From Selaginella moellendorffii (Eukaryota > Streptophyta > Lycopodiopsida > Selaginellales > Selaginellaceae), in contig NW_003314348.1 of the NCBI RefSeq assembly GCF_000143415.4, positions 749,253 to 813,252 on the forward strand: a stretch of DNA of 64,000 nt, written 5' to 3'. The first letter of the stretch is position 1, and the number at the start of each line of letters is the position of its first letter. The translations under genes were made by a program, and so were the position numbers. The notes beneath the pieces were generated by a model, which did no database searches, was not told the DNA's origin, and saw only the letters and a list, made by a program, of their open reading frames with translations. Positions 10,914-21,383 of the stretch are shown piece after piece.

Positions 10914-11857
10914 TCATGCGTAGTCTCCTAGTCGAGCACCGGCTACCATCCAGCAGTCTTTATAAGGACCATTGACGACCTGCGATGGTTATATTCATTT
11001 GTTAAGAAATGAGACATCAATCCAAAGAGCATTACTCGTTGCAGAGAAAACGTGAATGCCGCTGTCCTTGTCTCTCCGGATGTTGTCTTGAATCTCACTT
11101 CAATAGCTTGAACAGCTCTTCTCTCACCTCGAAACACCATAGGAGAAAGCACCTGACATTCAAGTTCCACAGAAGTAAAGAATTATAAACGACATAATAA
11201 AAGGATTTTACCTTCCAGTCGAGGCAATTCACCATTGTGACATAGCTGGAGTACTTGAAAGACTCTATAAACTCTTGACAAGTCAGTACCCTTGCTGAGG
11301 CATCCCAAGCTCTAGCTCTTGGCTGGAAAGAATTTTGAGAACTTGTCATAGACAGCACGAACTCTACCTTGTCATCCGGAATTTCGTCGTATTGATAAGG
11401 CAATGGCCTCATCGCGAAATCGAAAGCCGTCTTGATCCCACTGTCTTCCTCAGGCCAGTCATTCCGCATCAACGCATCCATCTAGAACCTCCCATTCATC
11501 GCAAATTTCGTGAGCAGAGAAAGGCGGCAGCACCTGAGCTTTCACCACGGTACTTGGCGGCATCAGCGGCGTCGGCTTGCGATTCTCCAGCGGCCACGAA
11601 TGGCCCGACGTGTTCACGAAGCGCATGAAATCGGACGCCAGATTGTCCTTCCCTGCTGTGCGCGCCATCGAAAATGCCCTGAGAAAGGAAATACCAATCC
11701 GATCAATCTTACCAGGCATTGCGAGCGCCAGAACGACGGGATTTCGACGAGTTCCTGCCGAAATATCCACCCGGTGCCTGAGAACCGATGGAGCTCGTGG
11801 AAATCCCGTGGAGAGAGACGCAAGCGCGCCATCGCCAAGAGCTCTCCCCATATCCAC
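10914..11857 (-). CDS. Conserved plant protein of unknown function, probably plastid-targeted (DUF4864-like)
   Basis: Splicing by eye gives a continuous frame. The first exon (ATG 11857, or 11851) encodes a Ser/Arg/Ala-rich start like a transit peptide, then S-T-V-V-K-A-Q. This joins M-D-A-L-M-R-N-D-W-P-E-E-D-S-G-I-K-T-A-F after an intron ending TTCTAG. Later exons give P-R-A-R-A-W-D-A-S-A-R and R-R-A-V-Q-A-I-E-V-R-F. The last short exon (about 10979-10914) ends D-C-W-M-V-A-G-A-R-L-G-D-Y-A then TGA. This pattern matches a family conserved in plants as I remember it; I assign it to DUF4864-like proteins only tentatively. No enzyme motif is visible. The ATG is about 100 bp downstream of the stop of the arginine decarboxylase gene on the same strand, with a telo-box-like TAGGGTTT at 11873-11880. 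Confidence 0.65.
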
Positions 11858-11957
11858 AAGAGATGGGACAAATAGGGTTTATGGTATGAGTTCCTATAGT
11901 TGGAAAGTATCGTTAGAGCCCTAAAAACAGAGGGTTTACTATACTCGGAAAGTGCCG

Positions 11958-12860
11958 TTATGACATGTTTACGAAAACAGGTTCCACGTAAGTGACAAAG
12001 CATATGGCCGCTAGGGCAGTCCCAAAGCCTTGTTCTACCTCGCTCTCTTGGATCATGAAATCCTCTTCGAAAACTTCGTAGTCCTCTTGATCGAATCGCC
12101 GCTTGAAAATGCCCTCCAGATCCTTCTGAAGGATTCTCCTGGCCTCCGATTCTCTGGCGTGGCCACTGTATTCCGCCGCATAGCCACCGATCACTGCGTT
12201 GTCTCGCTTTCTTCGAATCTGTGGATCCAAAGTTTTCAATGGGATCGAAGTTCCTGGAGAAAGGAGAGTGATTTCTTGCCTGAATTCGGGCAACTCCAGC
12301 CGTGATTCTGTCTCCCTTGACACCATTCATACTCGCCATGATCGCTTCCATCACCGCTCCATGCCGGAAGAATGGCTTTGCTTCATGGAACTCGATCTTG
12401 GAGGATTCCGGAGGGATCACTGATGAGTACTGCGTGATGTTGAAATCCATGATCCCTGGAAGAACGCGTGTAAGCAACAATCCAATCGAAAGAGGGAAAG
12501 CATACCAGCCGATTCCAACGCTAGATCATACGATCCAGTCTCCCAGGGATCGGCGCCATCGCCAGCATCAGTCTGGCCAAAGCCCTTCACCATGAAGTAA
12601 TGCTTGGGAATCCGCGAGCCAAACAAAACCCCGTGCCCGCCGGCGACCAGCTCCATGAAATTCAGCTTCATCGCCTCCTCCCTCGAATGCGCGTGCCGCA
12701 ATCCCAAGTTCTTGGGCAGCGGCTGGACATTGTGCTTGGAATCCATCGATTCCAGCCCCTGCTGCGCCAACAATTCACACACAAATCTCCTCGCAGAAGA
12801 ATCTGCAAGAGAGAAAGCAAATCGATCGATCCAACCTCGCGGAAGAATCAACAAGAGCAA
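11958..12860 (-). CDS. Pyruvoyl-dependent arginine decarboxylase (PvlArgDC/AaxB family)
   Basis: This family cuts itself at a Ser-Ser (or Thr-Ser) pair to form a pyruvoyl group, then decarboxylates arginine to agmatine. It is mainly archaeal and bacterial; seed plants use the unrelated PLP-dependent ADC. Three exons fit: 12860-12506, 12455-12280, 12218-11958, giving 263 codons (or 225 from a second Met at 12746). Exon 2 begins I-M-D-F-N-I-T-Q-Y-S-S-V-I-P-P-E, with the Ser-Ser cleavage site in its expected setting. Next come F-F-R-H-G-A-V-M-E-A-I-M-A and D-R-I-T-A-G-V-A. Exon 3 continues V-I-G-G-Y-A-A-E-Y-S-G and ends with G-F-G-T-A-L-A-A-I-C-F. Intron 2 has a GC donor (CAG/GCAAGA). Introns and GC-rich plant-like codons show it is a resident nuclear gene, not contamination. 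The 5' end is uncertain; a leader intron near 12806 is possible. Agmatine is the entry to putrescine in plants. Confidence 0.85.
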
Positions 12861-12979
12861 GGCAAATCAATCGATCCCAAAACCCCCAAACGTTCCTCGT
12901 TTAAATAATCTCTCTCCCTCTCTCTCTCCAACAAGTGTCCACTGGACAACAGGAGCCACGTGTCAAACAATGCGCTGAG

Positions 12980-14860
12980 TCAGCAACCATCAATGGAGTG
13001 AATATTCGTGTTAGCCAGGAGGACATATGCCGCGCCATCGTCTGGATGGAGATCTAAAGCTCCAATCGCTGCCCTAGCGCCGCGCTCGCGATCGCGGTAG
13101 CTCCGGGAAGCGCCCAGCAAGCATCGCCACTCCAGGACATTGGGAACAAAGGGCATGCTCGCGATCAGCTCCTCGGCCTCGTCTAGATGCCCAGCGCGGC
13201 ACAGCAGATCGACAACGCAGGTGTAATGCGGCTTCCTCGCGCCCAGATTGAAATCCATCGCCATCGACACGAAGATCGATCGGCACAGCGCGAGCTTCCC
13301 GGCGTGGACGCAAGCCAGCAGCGCGAACGAGAAGCAAATCTCGTCGGGGCGGACGAGCGCTTTCATCGCATCGAAGCTCTCTAGGGTTTGAGCGTAGTGG
13401 CCGTTCTGGGCGTGGACGACGACGATCGCTGCCCACGCGATCGTGTCGGGCTCTGGTATTCGATCGAAAGTCCGCTTCGCGAGGTCGAGGTCGCCGCTCT
13501 GCGCATAGCCGACGAGCATCGCCGTCCAGGAGACGACGCTTCGCTCCGGCATGGAATCCAGGAGAGCTTTGCTCGTTTCTATTTGCCCTAATTGGGCATT
13601 TGCAGCAATAAGAGTGTTCCAAGAGATTAAATTGTGCTGTGGCATTGTGAGAAAGATCCAGTGGGCGTTCTCTACTTGACAACTTTGTGAATATGCTGCT
13701 AGCATGGCGTTCCACGACACTAGGTTTTTCATGGGCATGAAATCAAACAAGTGTTTAGCCTTTACCAAATGCCCGTTTTGGGCATATGCTGAGATCATGG
13801 CTGTGGAGCTAATAACATTCTTCTCCGGAAGAGATTCATAGAGATTCTCGGCATTTTCTAGGTCATCGTCTTGGGAGTAGGCAGTTATCATAGCGGTGGC
13901 AGAGACTAGGTTTTGCTCCGGCATTCGATCGAAGAGTCGCTGGCACTCGCCACGATGCCCGCTCTGGGCGTATGATACGAGCATCGCATTCCAGGAAATT
14001 AGGGTTCTATGTGGCATTCGAGCAAATATTTCCGAGGCCTCGGCCAGATTCCCGCTCTGGCCGTAGGCAACGATCATCGCGGTCTGGGAGATCACGTCGT
14101 GCTCCGGCATGGAATCGAAGGCGTCCTTGGCCAGATCGAGCTTTCCCTCGTTCGCGTAGCCCGAGAGCATCGCATTCCACGAGACGAGGTTTCTTTCTTC
14201 CATGGCGTCAAATATTTGCTTCGCCCTCTCGATCTGGCCGTTCTGCGCGTAGGCCGCGAGAATCGCTGTCCTGGAGATGAGATTCGGCTCTGGAATGCTG
14301 TCGAAGAGCTGGATCGCTTGCGCCAGATCTCCCTCCTGCGAGAATTCGGCCAGGAGTGCCGTTGTTGACACCGAATCCCACTCCGGCATTTCATCAAAGA
14401 GCTGCTTGGCTCGATCCAGACGAGCGTTCTGAGCCAGCGTCGCGACCACCGCCGTCCACGACACGAGATCTCTCAGCGGCATCGCGTCGAAAATTCTCAT
14501 TGCCTCCTCCGGATTGCCGTCCCTCCCGATCGCGGTGATGAGCGTGTTCCACGACACAACGTTCTTGGAGGGGAATCTCGAGAAGAAAGCCCTGGCGTCG
14601 TCGATCCGGCCGTGGTGCGCGTAGGCCGCGAGCATCGCGTTCCAGGCAGCGAGATTCCGGAGGGGCATTTCGTCGAAGAGATTCTTGGCACTGACGACAT
14701 CGCCCATCCGGGCGTAAGCCGTGATCATGAACACCCATGAGAATGAGTCCTTGATCTGGATTCGATCGAAGACCCGTCGCGCCTGGTGGAGATCTCCCCT
14801 CTTTCCCAGCAGCTCGATCAGCTTATTGCTCGCGAAGGTGTCGTGGGAACTATTGCTCAT
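12980..14860 (-). CDS. Pentatricopeptide repeat (PPR) protein, intronless
   Basis: Single exon of 626 codons made almost entirely of about 31-residue PPR units of the type S-W-N-A-M-L-x-A-Y-A-x-x-G repeated some 15 times or more. PPR proteins bind organellar RNA, one base per repeat, and act in RNA editing, splicing or stability in plastids or mitochondria. The C-terminal part resembles a shortened E-type tail (W-R-C-L-L-G-A-S, then A-A-Y-V-L-L-A-N) and stops soon after; no DYW deaminase domain is present. Editing would therefore need a partner protein. The start M-S-N-S-S-H-D has no clear transit peptide, so targeting is uncertain. The gene is head to head with SEC10, the ATGs lying only 80 bp apart. 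Confidence 0.93.
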   Translation of the reverse strand: MSNSSHDTFASNKLIELLGKRGDLHQARRVFDRIQIKDSFSWVFMITAYARMGDVVSAKNLFDEMPLRNLAAWNAMLAAYAHHGRIDDARAFFSRFPSKNVVSWNTLITAIGRDGNPEEAMRIFDAMPLRDLVSWTAVVATLAQNARLDRAKQLFDEMPEWDSVSTTALLAEFSQEGDLAQAIQLFDSIPEPNLISRTAILAAYAQNGQIERAKQIFDAMEERNLVSWNAMLSGYANEGKLDLAKDAFDSMPEHDVISQTAMIVAYGQSGNLAEASEIFARMPHRTLISWNAMLVSYAQSGHRGECQRLFDRMPEQNLVSATAMITAYSQDDDLENAENLYESLPEKNVISSTAMISAYAQNGHLVKAKHLFDFMPMKNLVSWNAMLAAYSQSCQVENAHWIFLTMPQHNLISWNTLIAANAQLGQIETSKALLDSMPERSVVSWTAMLVGYAQSGDLDLAKRTFDRIPEPDTIAWAAIVVVHAQNGHYAQTLESFDAMKALVRPDEICFSFALLACVHAGKLALCRSIFVSMAMDFNLGARKPHYTCVVDLLCRAGHLDEAEELIASMPFVPNVLEWRCLLGASRSYRDRERGARAAIGALDLHPDDGAAYVLLANTNIHSIDGC

Positions 14861-14940
14861 CTATGAATTAGGGTTCCTCATTTTGTGTAAACAGGGGGGA
14901 CCCTAGGCCTGGCGCCCAGCTAAGATTGGATCGATCGACA
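14861..14940. promoter_or_regulatory. 80-bp gap between divergent PPR and SEC10 start codons, with a telo-box-like motif
   Basis: The two start codons are separated by 80 bp, so each 5' UTR and core promoter must overlap the other or extend into the neighbour's coding region. TTAGGGTT at 14868-14875 (AACCCTAA on the other strand) is a telo-box-like element, often found close to plant transcription starts. No TATA box is evident. Confidence 0.45.
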
Positions 14941-17900
14941 ATGCCGTCCGCCAGTGGCGGCAAGAGATCTGCTGCGAAATCTGGAGTCTCGTTGTCTATC
15001 AAAGACTTCCAGGTACGCTGGATTGGATTGTAGGCTTTGTTGAGCGACTTGGATCTAATCCAGGGGGACTTCTCCTTCGATGCGTTCTTCAACAATCTCG
15101 TCGGCGACATACTGAAAGTGGAAGACGGTGAAAAGCCGCCGCCTCAAGAGGATGCTGCTTCGAATGGCCAGAAGCTCGTGAAGCCTGCGTTTGCCGAGGC
15201 AAATGCGCTGCTTGCTCGATTTAAGGAGGCGCGAAAGCAGCTCCTTGAGCTTGGACTCCAGGTGATTCATGTCGTAAGAGACGCTTTGATCTAACAAGTT
15301 ATTTTGAATGTAGGCGGATGCGCAGCTTGAGAAAGTGAAGAAAGAAGTAAGCGCGGAGGATATCAGGCATAGAACAAAGCTCTCCGAGGTGAGTGTTTGC
15401 GTGGTCTAATCTTATTTTCCCGTTCTCAATCCACTCTCGTTTTCTGGTAGCTCGAAAAAGGAGTTCATGGCCTGTTTGATAGCTTCAGTAAGCTGGATAA
15501 TCGGATTTCGGGTGTTGGACAAACGGCAGCACGAATTGGTGACCACTTGCAGGTTGAGTCTTTCGGCCCTTCAGTCGAGTGAATTTGATGTGTAAATTGT
15601 TGTTCCAGAGTGCAGATGCACAACGGGAGACGGCTACTCAGACAATTGAGCTGATAAAAGTGCGTGAATTTTGTGGTCATTACAATCGTGTGATGTTCTT
15701 CTCTACAGTACTTGATGGAGTTCAATACAAAGTCCGGTGACTTGATGGGACTGTCTCCACTCTTCTCAGACGACAACCGTGTTGCTGAGGCGGCAGCTAT
15801 AGCTCAAAAACTTCGTAAGTATTTCATTAAGCTCTAGTCATCGTTTTTATAATGAGATTTTTTTTGTATTAGGTGCTCTCGCCGAAGAAGACATTGGAGG
15901 AACTGGCTCTGGTGCCACGGGCACCACCGTCAAAGGGACTGCAAATGCGAACCCCGGCCTAGAAGTTGCCGTGGCAAACCTTCAGGAGTATTGTAATGGT
16001 ATGCCTTTCATATTTCTTGGAAATAATTCTTACTTTGCTCCATATTTTAGAACTTGAGAACCGCCTTCTTGATCGGTTTGACGCTGCCTCGCAGAAGAAG
16101 GAGCTATCTACCATGGGCGAATGTGCAAAAATATTGTCGCAGGTTCGTTATTTTTCTTTTTCCTGATGTCGTTTTCAATCGTTTTTTATCTGTAGTTTAA
16201 TAGAGGCGCCAGAGCAATGCAACGCTATGTTGCCTCGCGTCCTATGTTTTTAGATGTCGAGGTAATGAATGAAGACACAAGAACTGTGCTTGGGGATCAA
16301 ACCACAGACACTGCAGCGCCTGGGTCGCCACAACCTGTTGCAGATACGGCAACAATAATTCGTGGGTTGGGAAAGCTTTACAAGGAAATTACAGGTATAT
16401 AACTTTTCCTTCTAAAATGTTTTTATTTATGTGTTCCTCTTAGATACGGTTCGGAGAGAATCTGCAACGGTCTCTGCTGTTTTCCCATCGCCGGATGCAG
16501 TCATGTCAATCCTTGTACAGGTAAGTGTTTTGTTCTTCTGGAGAGATAGCAATTGAAGTTGTGCAGAGAGTTATGGAGCAAAGAGTATTTGCTATCCTAG
16601 ATAAGCTCCTTGTCAAACCCAACCTTGCAAGTACGGCTCTGATAGAAGAGGGCGGCCTTCTTCAGGTAAGGTAATTAAATATACTTTATACGTCGTTATT
16701 GTGTTTTGATGTGTTACGTTGTTCCATAGCATCTGAAACTGTTGGCGGCCACTTATGAAAAGACTCAAGCTTTTGCAAAAGATCTTCGGGCTCTAGGTTG
16801 TGGCGAGCTGGACGTTGAAGGTACGGCTCATTAAGGCTCATGCTTCAGAACTTGTGTTTAATGACTCTACTGTTGCAGTTCTTGCGGAATCTCTCTTCAC
16901 TAGTCATAGGGATGACTATATCGAACTTGAACAGGCATCGCTTTCTCAAATGTTTGAAGCGAAGGTAATCATTTATTTTATATCTCCGCCATTATATAAG
17001 TTTCAACAGATGGCCGAGGTCAGGGCAGCGTTACCTCCACCTCCAGACATTGGTCCTCGTGGAAGCAAAATGGCTGCTTTTCAAAACTTTTCGCAACCAT
17101 CTTTGACAACTGAAGTTGTAACTGAATTTGTGCGTTGGAACGAAGAAGCTGTTCTTCGGTGCAGCCTGCTAACGGGAGCTCAGGTTTAAGGTTTCCTCCC
17201 TATGTGGATGGTTTATTGAATTATTTTCCTTACATCAGCCTGGATCTCTAGCATCGAACGTGAGAGCGATTTTTACGTGCCTACTGGAGCAAGTAAGCCT
17301 GTGAAGCTACAGTTTACGTGCCTTGAGTCTTGACTTATCAATGTTATTTGTAGGTAAATCACTATATTACTGCGGCCTTAGAACGTGGTCAAGACGCTCT
17401 CCGAGAAGCCGCAGCATTGAGAGAACGTTTCGCTATTGGAACTGCAGTTAGCCGTCGGGTTGCAGCTGCTGCTGCTTCAGCGGTTAGTTCTTCCAGTATT
17501 TCTCGTTTCTTTTTTATTTACATCATCATGTTTAGGCCGAGGCTGCTGCAAACGCCGGTGAGATTAGTGTCAGCTCTTTCATGACCACCGTGCAAAGGGC
17601 TACGACTAATGTCGCCATTGTTCAGCAGGTATGTGCGGCTTACACATTTATGCTCGAAACTACGATGCGTGCCTTTGCAGTATTTTGTGAACACGATCGC
17701 TCGGATTCTTCTTCCGGTCGATGGGGCACATGCCGCGTGCTGTGAGGAAATAGCAACATCCATGTCACATGCTGAGGATGCTGTATTGAAGGGCTTGCAG
17801 CTTTGTATGGACTCCATGATAGCTGAGGTATGCTTCGTTTGTTGAAAACTCCACTTAGTACGTTTCCTTGAAGGCGGAACGCCTACTGGCTTTGGAACAA

Positions 17901-18640
17901 AAAGTGCATGATTATCAGCCTTCGGATGATGGAAGTCTACCGGACCATCGGCCGACTAACGCCTGCACACGGTAACCCTTCTTCTCCAAATTCATAGTAC
18001 TGGATTAAGTGCGTGTCGCTGCAGAGTGGTAGCGTTCTTGTCTCGGATGCTGGATTCCACCAACACAGCTTTGGATGTTTCGAACAGACAAGTCTTTGTG
18101 ACTGAGCTGGTATGGTTCTCTACTCATTTTCATACACGCATAACACGACATTTCAGGGATGCCGTCTATACAAATCGCTTATCACTCACTGGCAAAGGTT
18201 CACATTTAGTCCAAGGTGAAACAAGTAAATTTTCAACATCTCGGTTCTCATTTTGCCATGTTACAGTGGCGGCCTCAGATTGAAACGTGACGTTACCGAG
18301 TTTGCTGAGTTCGTTCGCAGTTTCAAGGCTCCCACAGTAGACGAGAAGTTTGAACTCTTGGGAACGTAAGTTTTGACGTTTCTGATATGTTTGTTTTTAT
18401 TTCAGATTGTATCCCTTTTCCAGGATGGTTAACATTTTCATCGTCGCACCGGAGAGCCTGAAAACACTAGTTGACGGGAGTTTGCGCAACGCTAGCAAGG
18501 ATGCGATTCGGTATTTAAATACCTCTGTGCTTTTTGTGCGTATCATTTCTTTCCAAATTTCCTGCAGATTCATACAACTTCGAGAAGATTATAAGTCCGC
18601 GAAGCTATCTAACATTGTTAACCAGCTTGCAATCAGTTGA
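14941..18640 (+). CDS. SEC10: Exocyst complex subunit SEC10
   Basis: SEC10 is one of eight exocyst subunits that tether secretory vesicles to the plasma membrane. The gene starts M-P-S-A-S-G-G-K-R and is broken into many small exons with introns of 45-90 bp. Clear family segments are F-N-N-L-V-G-D near the N-terminus, G-D-L-M-G-L-S-P-L-F, G-L-E-V-A-V-A-N-L-Q-E-Y, L-D-R-F-D-A-A-S-Q-K-K-E-L-S, F-N-R-G-A-R-A-M-Q-R-Y-V and E-I-T-D-T-V-R-R-E-S. The later exons (V-L-A-E-S-L-F-T-S-H, then A-L-R-E-A-A-A) follow the order of plant SEC10. The last exon ends at TGA 18638-18640 after L-A-I-S. Several mid-gene exon borders were not fixed base by base. It is convergent with the DUF3754 gene, with about 240 bp between stop codons. 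Confidence 0.93.
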
Positions 18641-18877
18641 TCATCTCAAAGAGTGGCTTTGACTTGAAGGTTTTTGTAGCTGTGCTTTCAACTTCATATG
18701 ATCGAGCTGGCTTTATTGGTTTGCCACTAGCTTTCTGTAACAGAGTTGAGATATTTCTTTTGGTATCGAACAAGTCTTATCAATGAAATCTTACCAACAA
18801 GCAAGTAGACTGAAGATGCTTTTTCACCTTCCGCTATTCCTGGGAAGATGATATACCAACGAGTGGTGGTACTTCTT

Positions 18878-21333
18878 TTAAGCTCTTTCTTTCAGCCTGC
18901 CTTGTAGCCTTTCGTTCGCCTCTTCGAGATTGAGGCACTGATAGCGGTCATCGCCACGCTGTTGAGTTAAAGAGATTAACAAAGGCACTAGATGATTACT
19001 GTGTTACCTCGTCTAATAACTCGAAAGCTCTCAACTTGTCCAAAGCGTCGTCATATTCGAATTCGCATCTCTCTTGAAACTCTCTTTCCATCAGATAGTT
19101 ACAATGCAACGCAAACTCCTGACATAGACGAGTAAAGAAATCATTTCAGTGGACGACTATAGCTGTATACCTGTTTTGTGGCCGTCCCTAGCACAAGCAA
19201 CACAAAGTATCCCACGATAGTTTCCATTGTCTGCGCAAATGAAAAGCTCGTCAATAACAAGAGAGAGCGTATGGAAATTTTAACGCAGTACTTCCTGGTT
19301 GGTTACGTTCGTGCACAAGTGTAGCAGGGTACCAAGGTGGCTGTCGCTTTGCTTGTCGTAAATTGACTTGGAGATGAGCCTGTGGTACTCCAGAACATTG
19401 ATATGAAACCTGGATTGTTTCCACATTAGCTCGAAAGATGGCCAAACTCAGAGAGACTTACGTGAAATACACCTTGAAGCAGTATCCAACAAAAGCTGCA
19501 AGGATGGTGAAGGCGAGTGGTACAAAGGAAGAGTGGCCTTTCTTAAAGGCTTCCCAAAACCCAGCCTGGTAAGTGCCGAATTTAATAACGTTTGGAGGAA
19601 AAAAAAAAATTGTTTGAAAGCAATACCACTCCTGTGACACCCGAAAAGATGAGCTTTATCCATTCAGACCAGCTCAGGCGCGGTGATTTCTTCTCGGGCT
19701 GTACGAAGAGGTTATGAAAATAGATCCATCACACGGTTTTAGTTTACCAGGACAAGCTCCAAATCAGCCATTGGTACGTCTTTGAATTGCTTGATGTGAA
19801 TACCGCGAGGATCATCGCGTGTTCTGCTTATGGCATTAGAAGCGAAGCTTTGACTAGAGGGAATTGCGTTTGTTACCTGTAGATGACAATTACCTGGCTA
19901 AAAGTTGGTTCTTGAAGCTCCACCTTTTGAAAGAAATGCTTGATTCTACAAATACCGCTGCTTCTCTGTTAGGCTTTTAACATGGAAAGCTTACCGCACG
20001 TCTCCTACATGAATACGCTCCATCTCCATAAATCTATCGTCAGGTTTTGGTTCTTCATGCATGAAATTTTCTTCCTCGCCAATACTTTAATAAAAGCGAG
20101 TTAAAAAGTGAAAAGAAGATAAACATTTACCAAAGTCTAAGAATCATCTTCCAAAAACTTTTCTGAATCTCCTCAACTTTGGCCAGCATATAGTAGCCTT
20201 GTGCAGTGTCACACCCAATGCCTCTCCTGTAAATCAAGCACTGGACTTTGGAATTATAACGAGTTCCTATTCAACATTTGTGACTTACCCTGTTCTCAAA
20301 AAGCTGTTCGTCGCCTGCCTCGGTAACTCTAGGGTACTTCTTCAGGAGCTTGTCATCAAGCTAAAGATGTATGTTCTTTAGTAAACCAAAGTTTGAAATA
20401 ACCACGTTACTCTATCCTTGTTGAGTTTGACATCAAGACGAAGAACGTATTTGCTCGAAGTAGCAATCTTCCATTCTTTCTTTTTAAGAACTTTGAAATT
20501 GCTCTTTGTCATTATCTGTAAAAAGAGGTAAAAACGCGAAATCACTACTGACAATTCAGCGTGCCTCACGGTGAAACATCTCGAGAAACCTCGTCTCGTC
20601 GGTCGAAGAAGGTTCCCTGTCTTGAGTTTTGTGCGGATCAAACAAATGTTGAAGCTCCTGCATTAAGTTTTGTTAAGAAAAGAAAGACGAAGATTACTTG
20701 CCATTAGCTCCTCGAACAGGTCGTGATACTTAGCACGCACACAAGCCTCAATCCTGGCGCACAAAGCCTTGAACAGGCCCCTGTCCGCATCCGTCGCTGT
20801 AGGAAAGTGGCAACGTCACGAAGAGAAAATATACACCAGAACTTACAGAACAAGGTAGTGAGGACTTTGACAAGCTTTGGCTTGGATGTCAAAATGACGG
20901 GCTCCCGCTCGATCCTGATCATATTTCTCTTCTGCTCCATTCTCCCCTGATAGCGACCCAGAAGATTTGAGCGTCCAAGTTGAAATAGCTGCTCCTTTCC
21001 TGATGCAAGCAAAGTATCAATCAATACTTACATAAAGAAATACACTCACCATCCTTGGCCGCTACGGTAGAATCGGGCTAAACACGTTTGCTCTCTGACA
21101 AAAAGGAAAACATTACAGCTGACCGCCGACATATGGTAGCTGAATACAAACCATCTGCGAAACAGTATGGCCGTATCCGATATGGAAGATGGAATTAACA
21201 TGTCAAAGGTCCCACGATTGTAGCAGAGAAAGAGACCACCGGCCAGCGAATTCAACTGGAAACTATGTTCTCTCGTAGGCCTGAAAACTAGAGAGATACA
21301 TTTGACAAATCCAAACGTAAGCATAACAGGCAT
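18878..21333 (-). CDS. DUF3754 (TMEM143-like) membrane protein
   Basis: Multi-exon gene on the minus strand. The read-out contains R-I-E-R-E-P-V-I-L-T-S-K-P-K-L, then K-S-N-F-K-V-L-K-K-K-E-W, L-D-D-K-L-L-K-K-Y-P-R-V, R-G-I-G-C-D-T, then K-Q-F-K-D-V-P-M-A-D-L-E, the hallmark region of DUF3754/TMEM143 proteins. Two hydrophobic segments follow: one near 19480-19545 (F-V-P-L-A-F-T-I-L-A-A-F) and one near 19185-19230 (I-V-G-Y-F-V-L-L-V-L-G). The frame closes at TAA 18880-18878. Function is not known; animal relatives are mitochondrial. The 5' end is uncertain: the exon ending K-D-G at about 21048 is solid, but the frame upstream of it holds a TAG unless an intron ends there, so the true start lies somewhere between 21048 and 21333. 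The gene is divergent from the AUX1/LAX gene. Confidence 0.75.
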
Positions 21334-21383
21334 CAGTTTCTCAGGCTTTTGACTCGGAAGTTCTGAGAATTTCTTGTCTCAGG

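Noticed and set aside
11958-12860. Bacterial contamination as source of the arginine decarboxylase
   Set aside because: Two introns with usable junctions and plant genes close on both sides on the same contig.
13187-14738. Open frames opposite the first PPR gene
   Set aside because: They follow the repeat pattern of the PPR gene and match no family.
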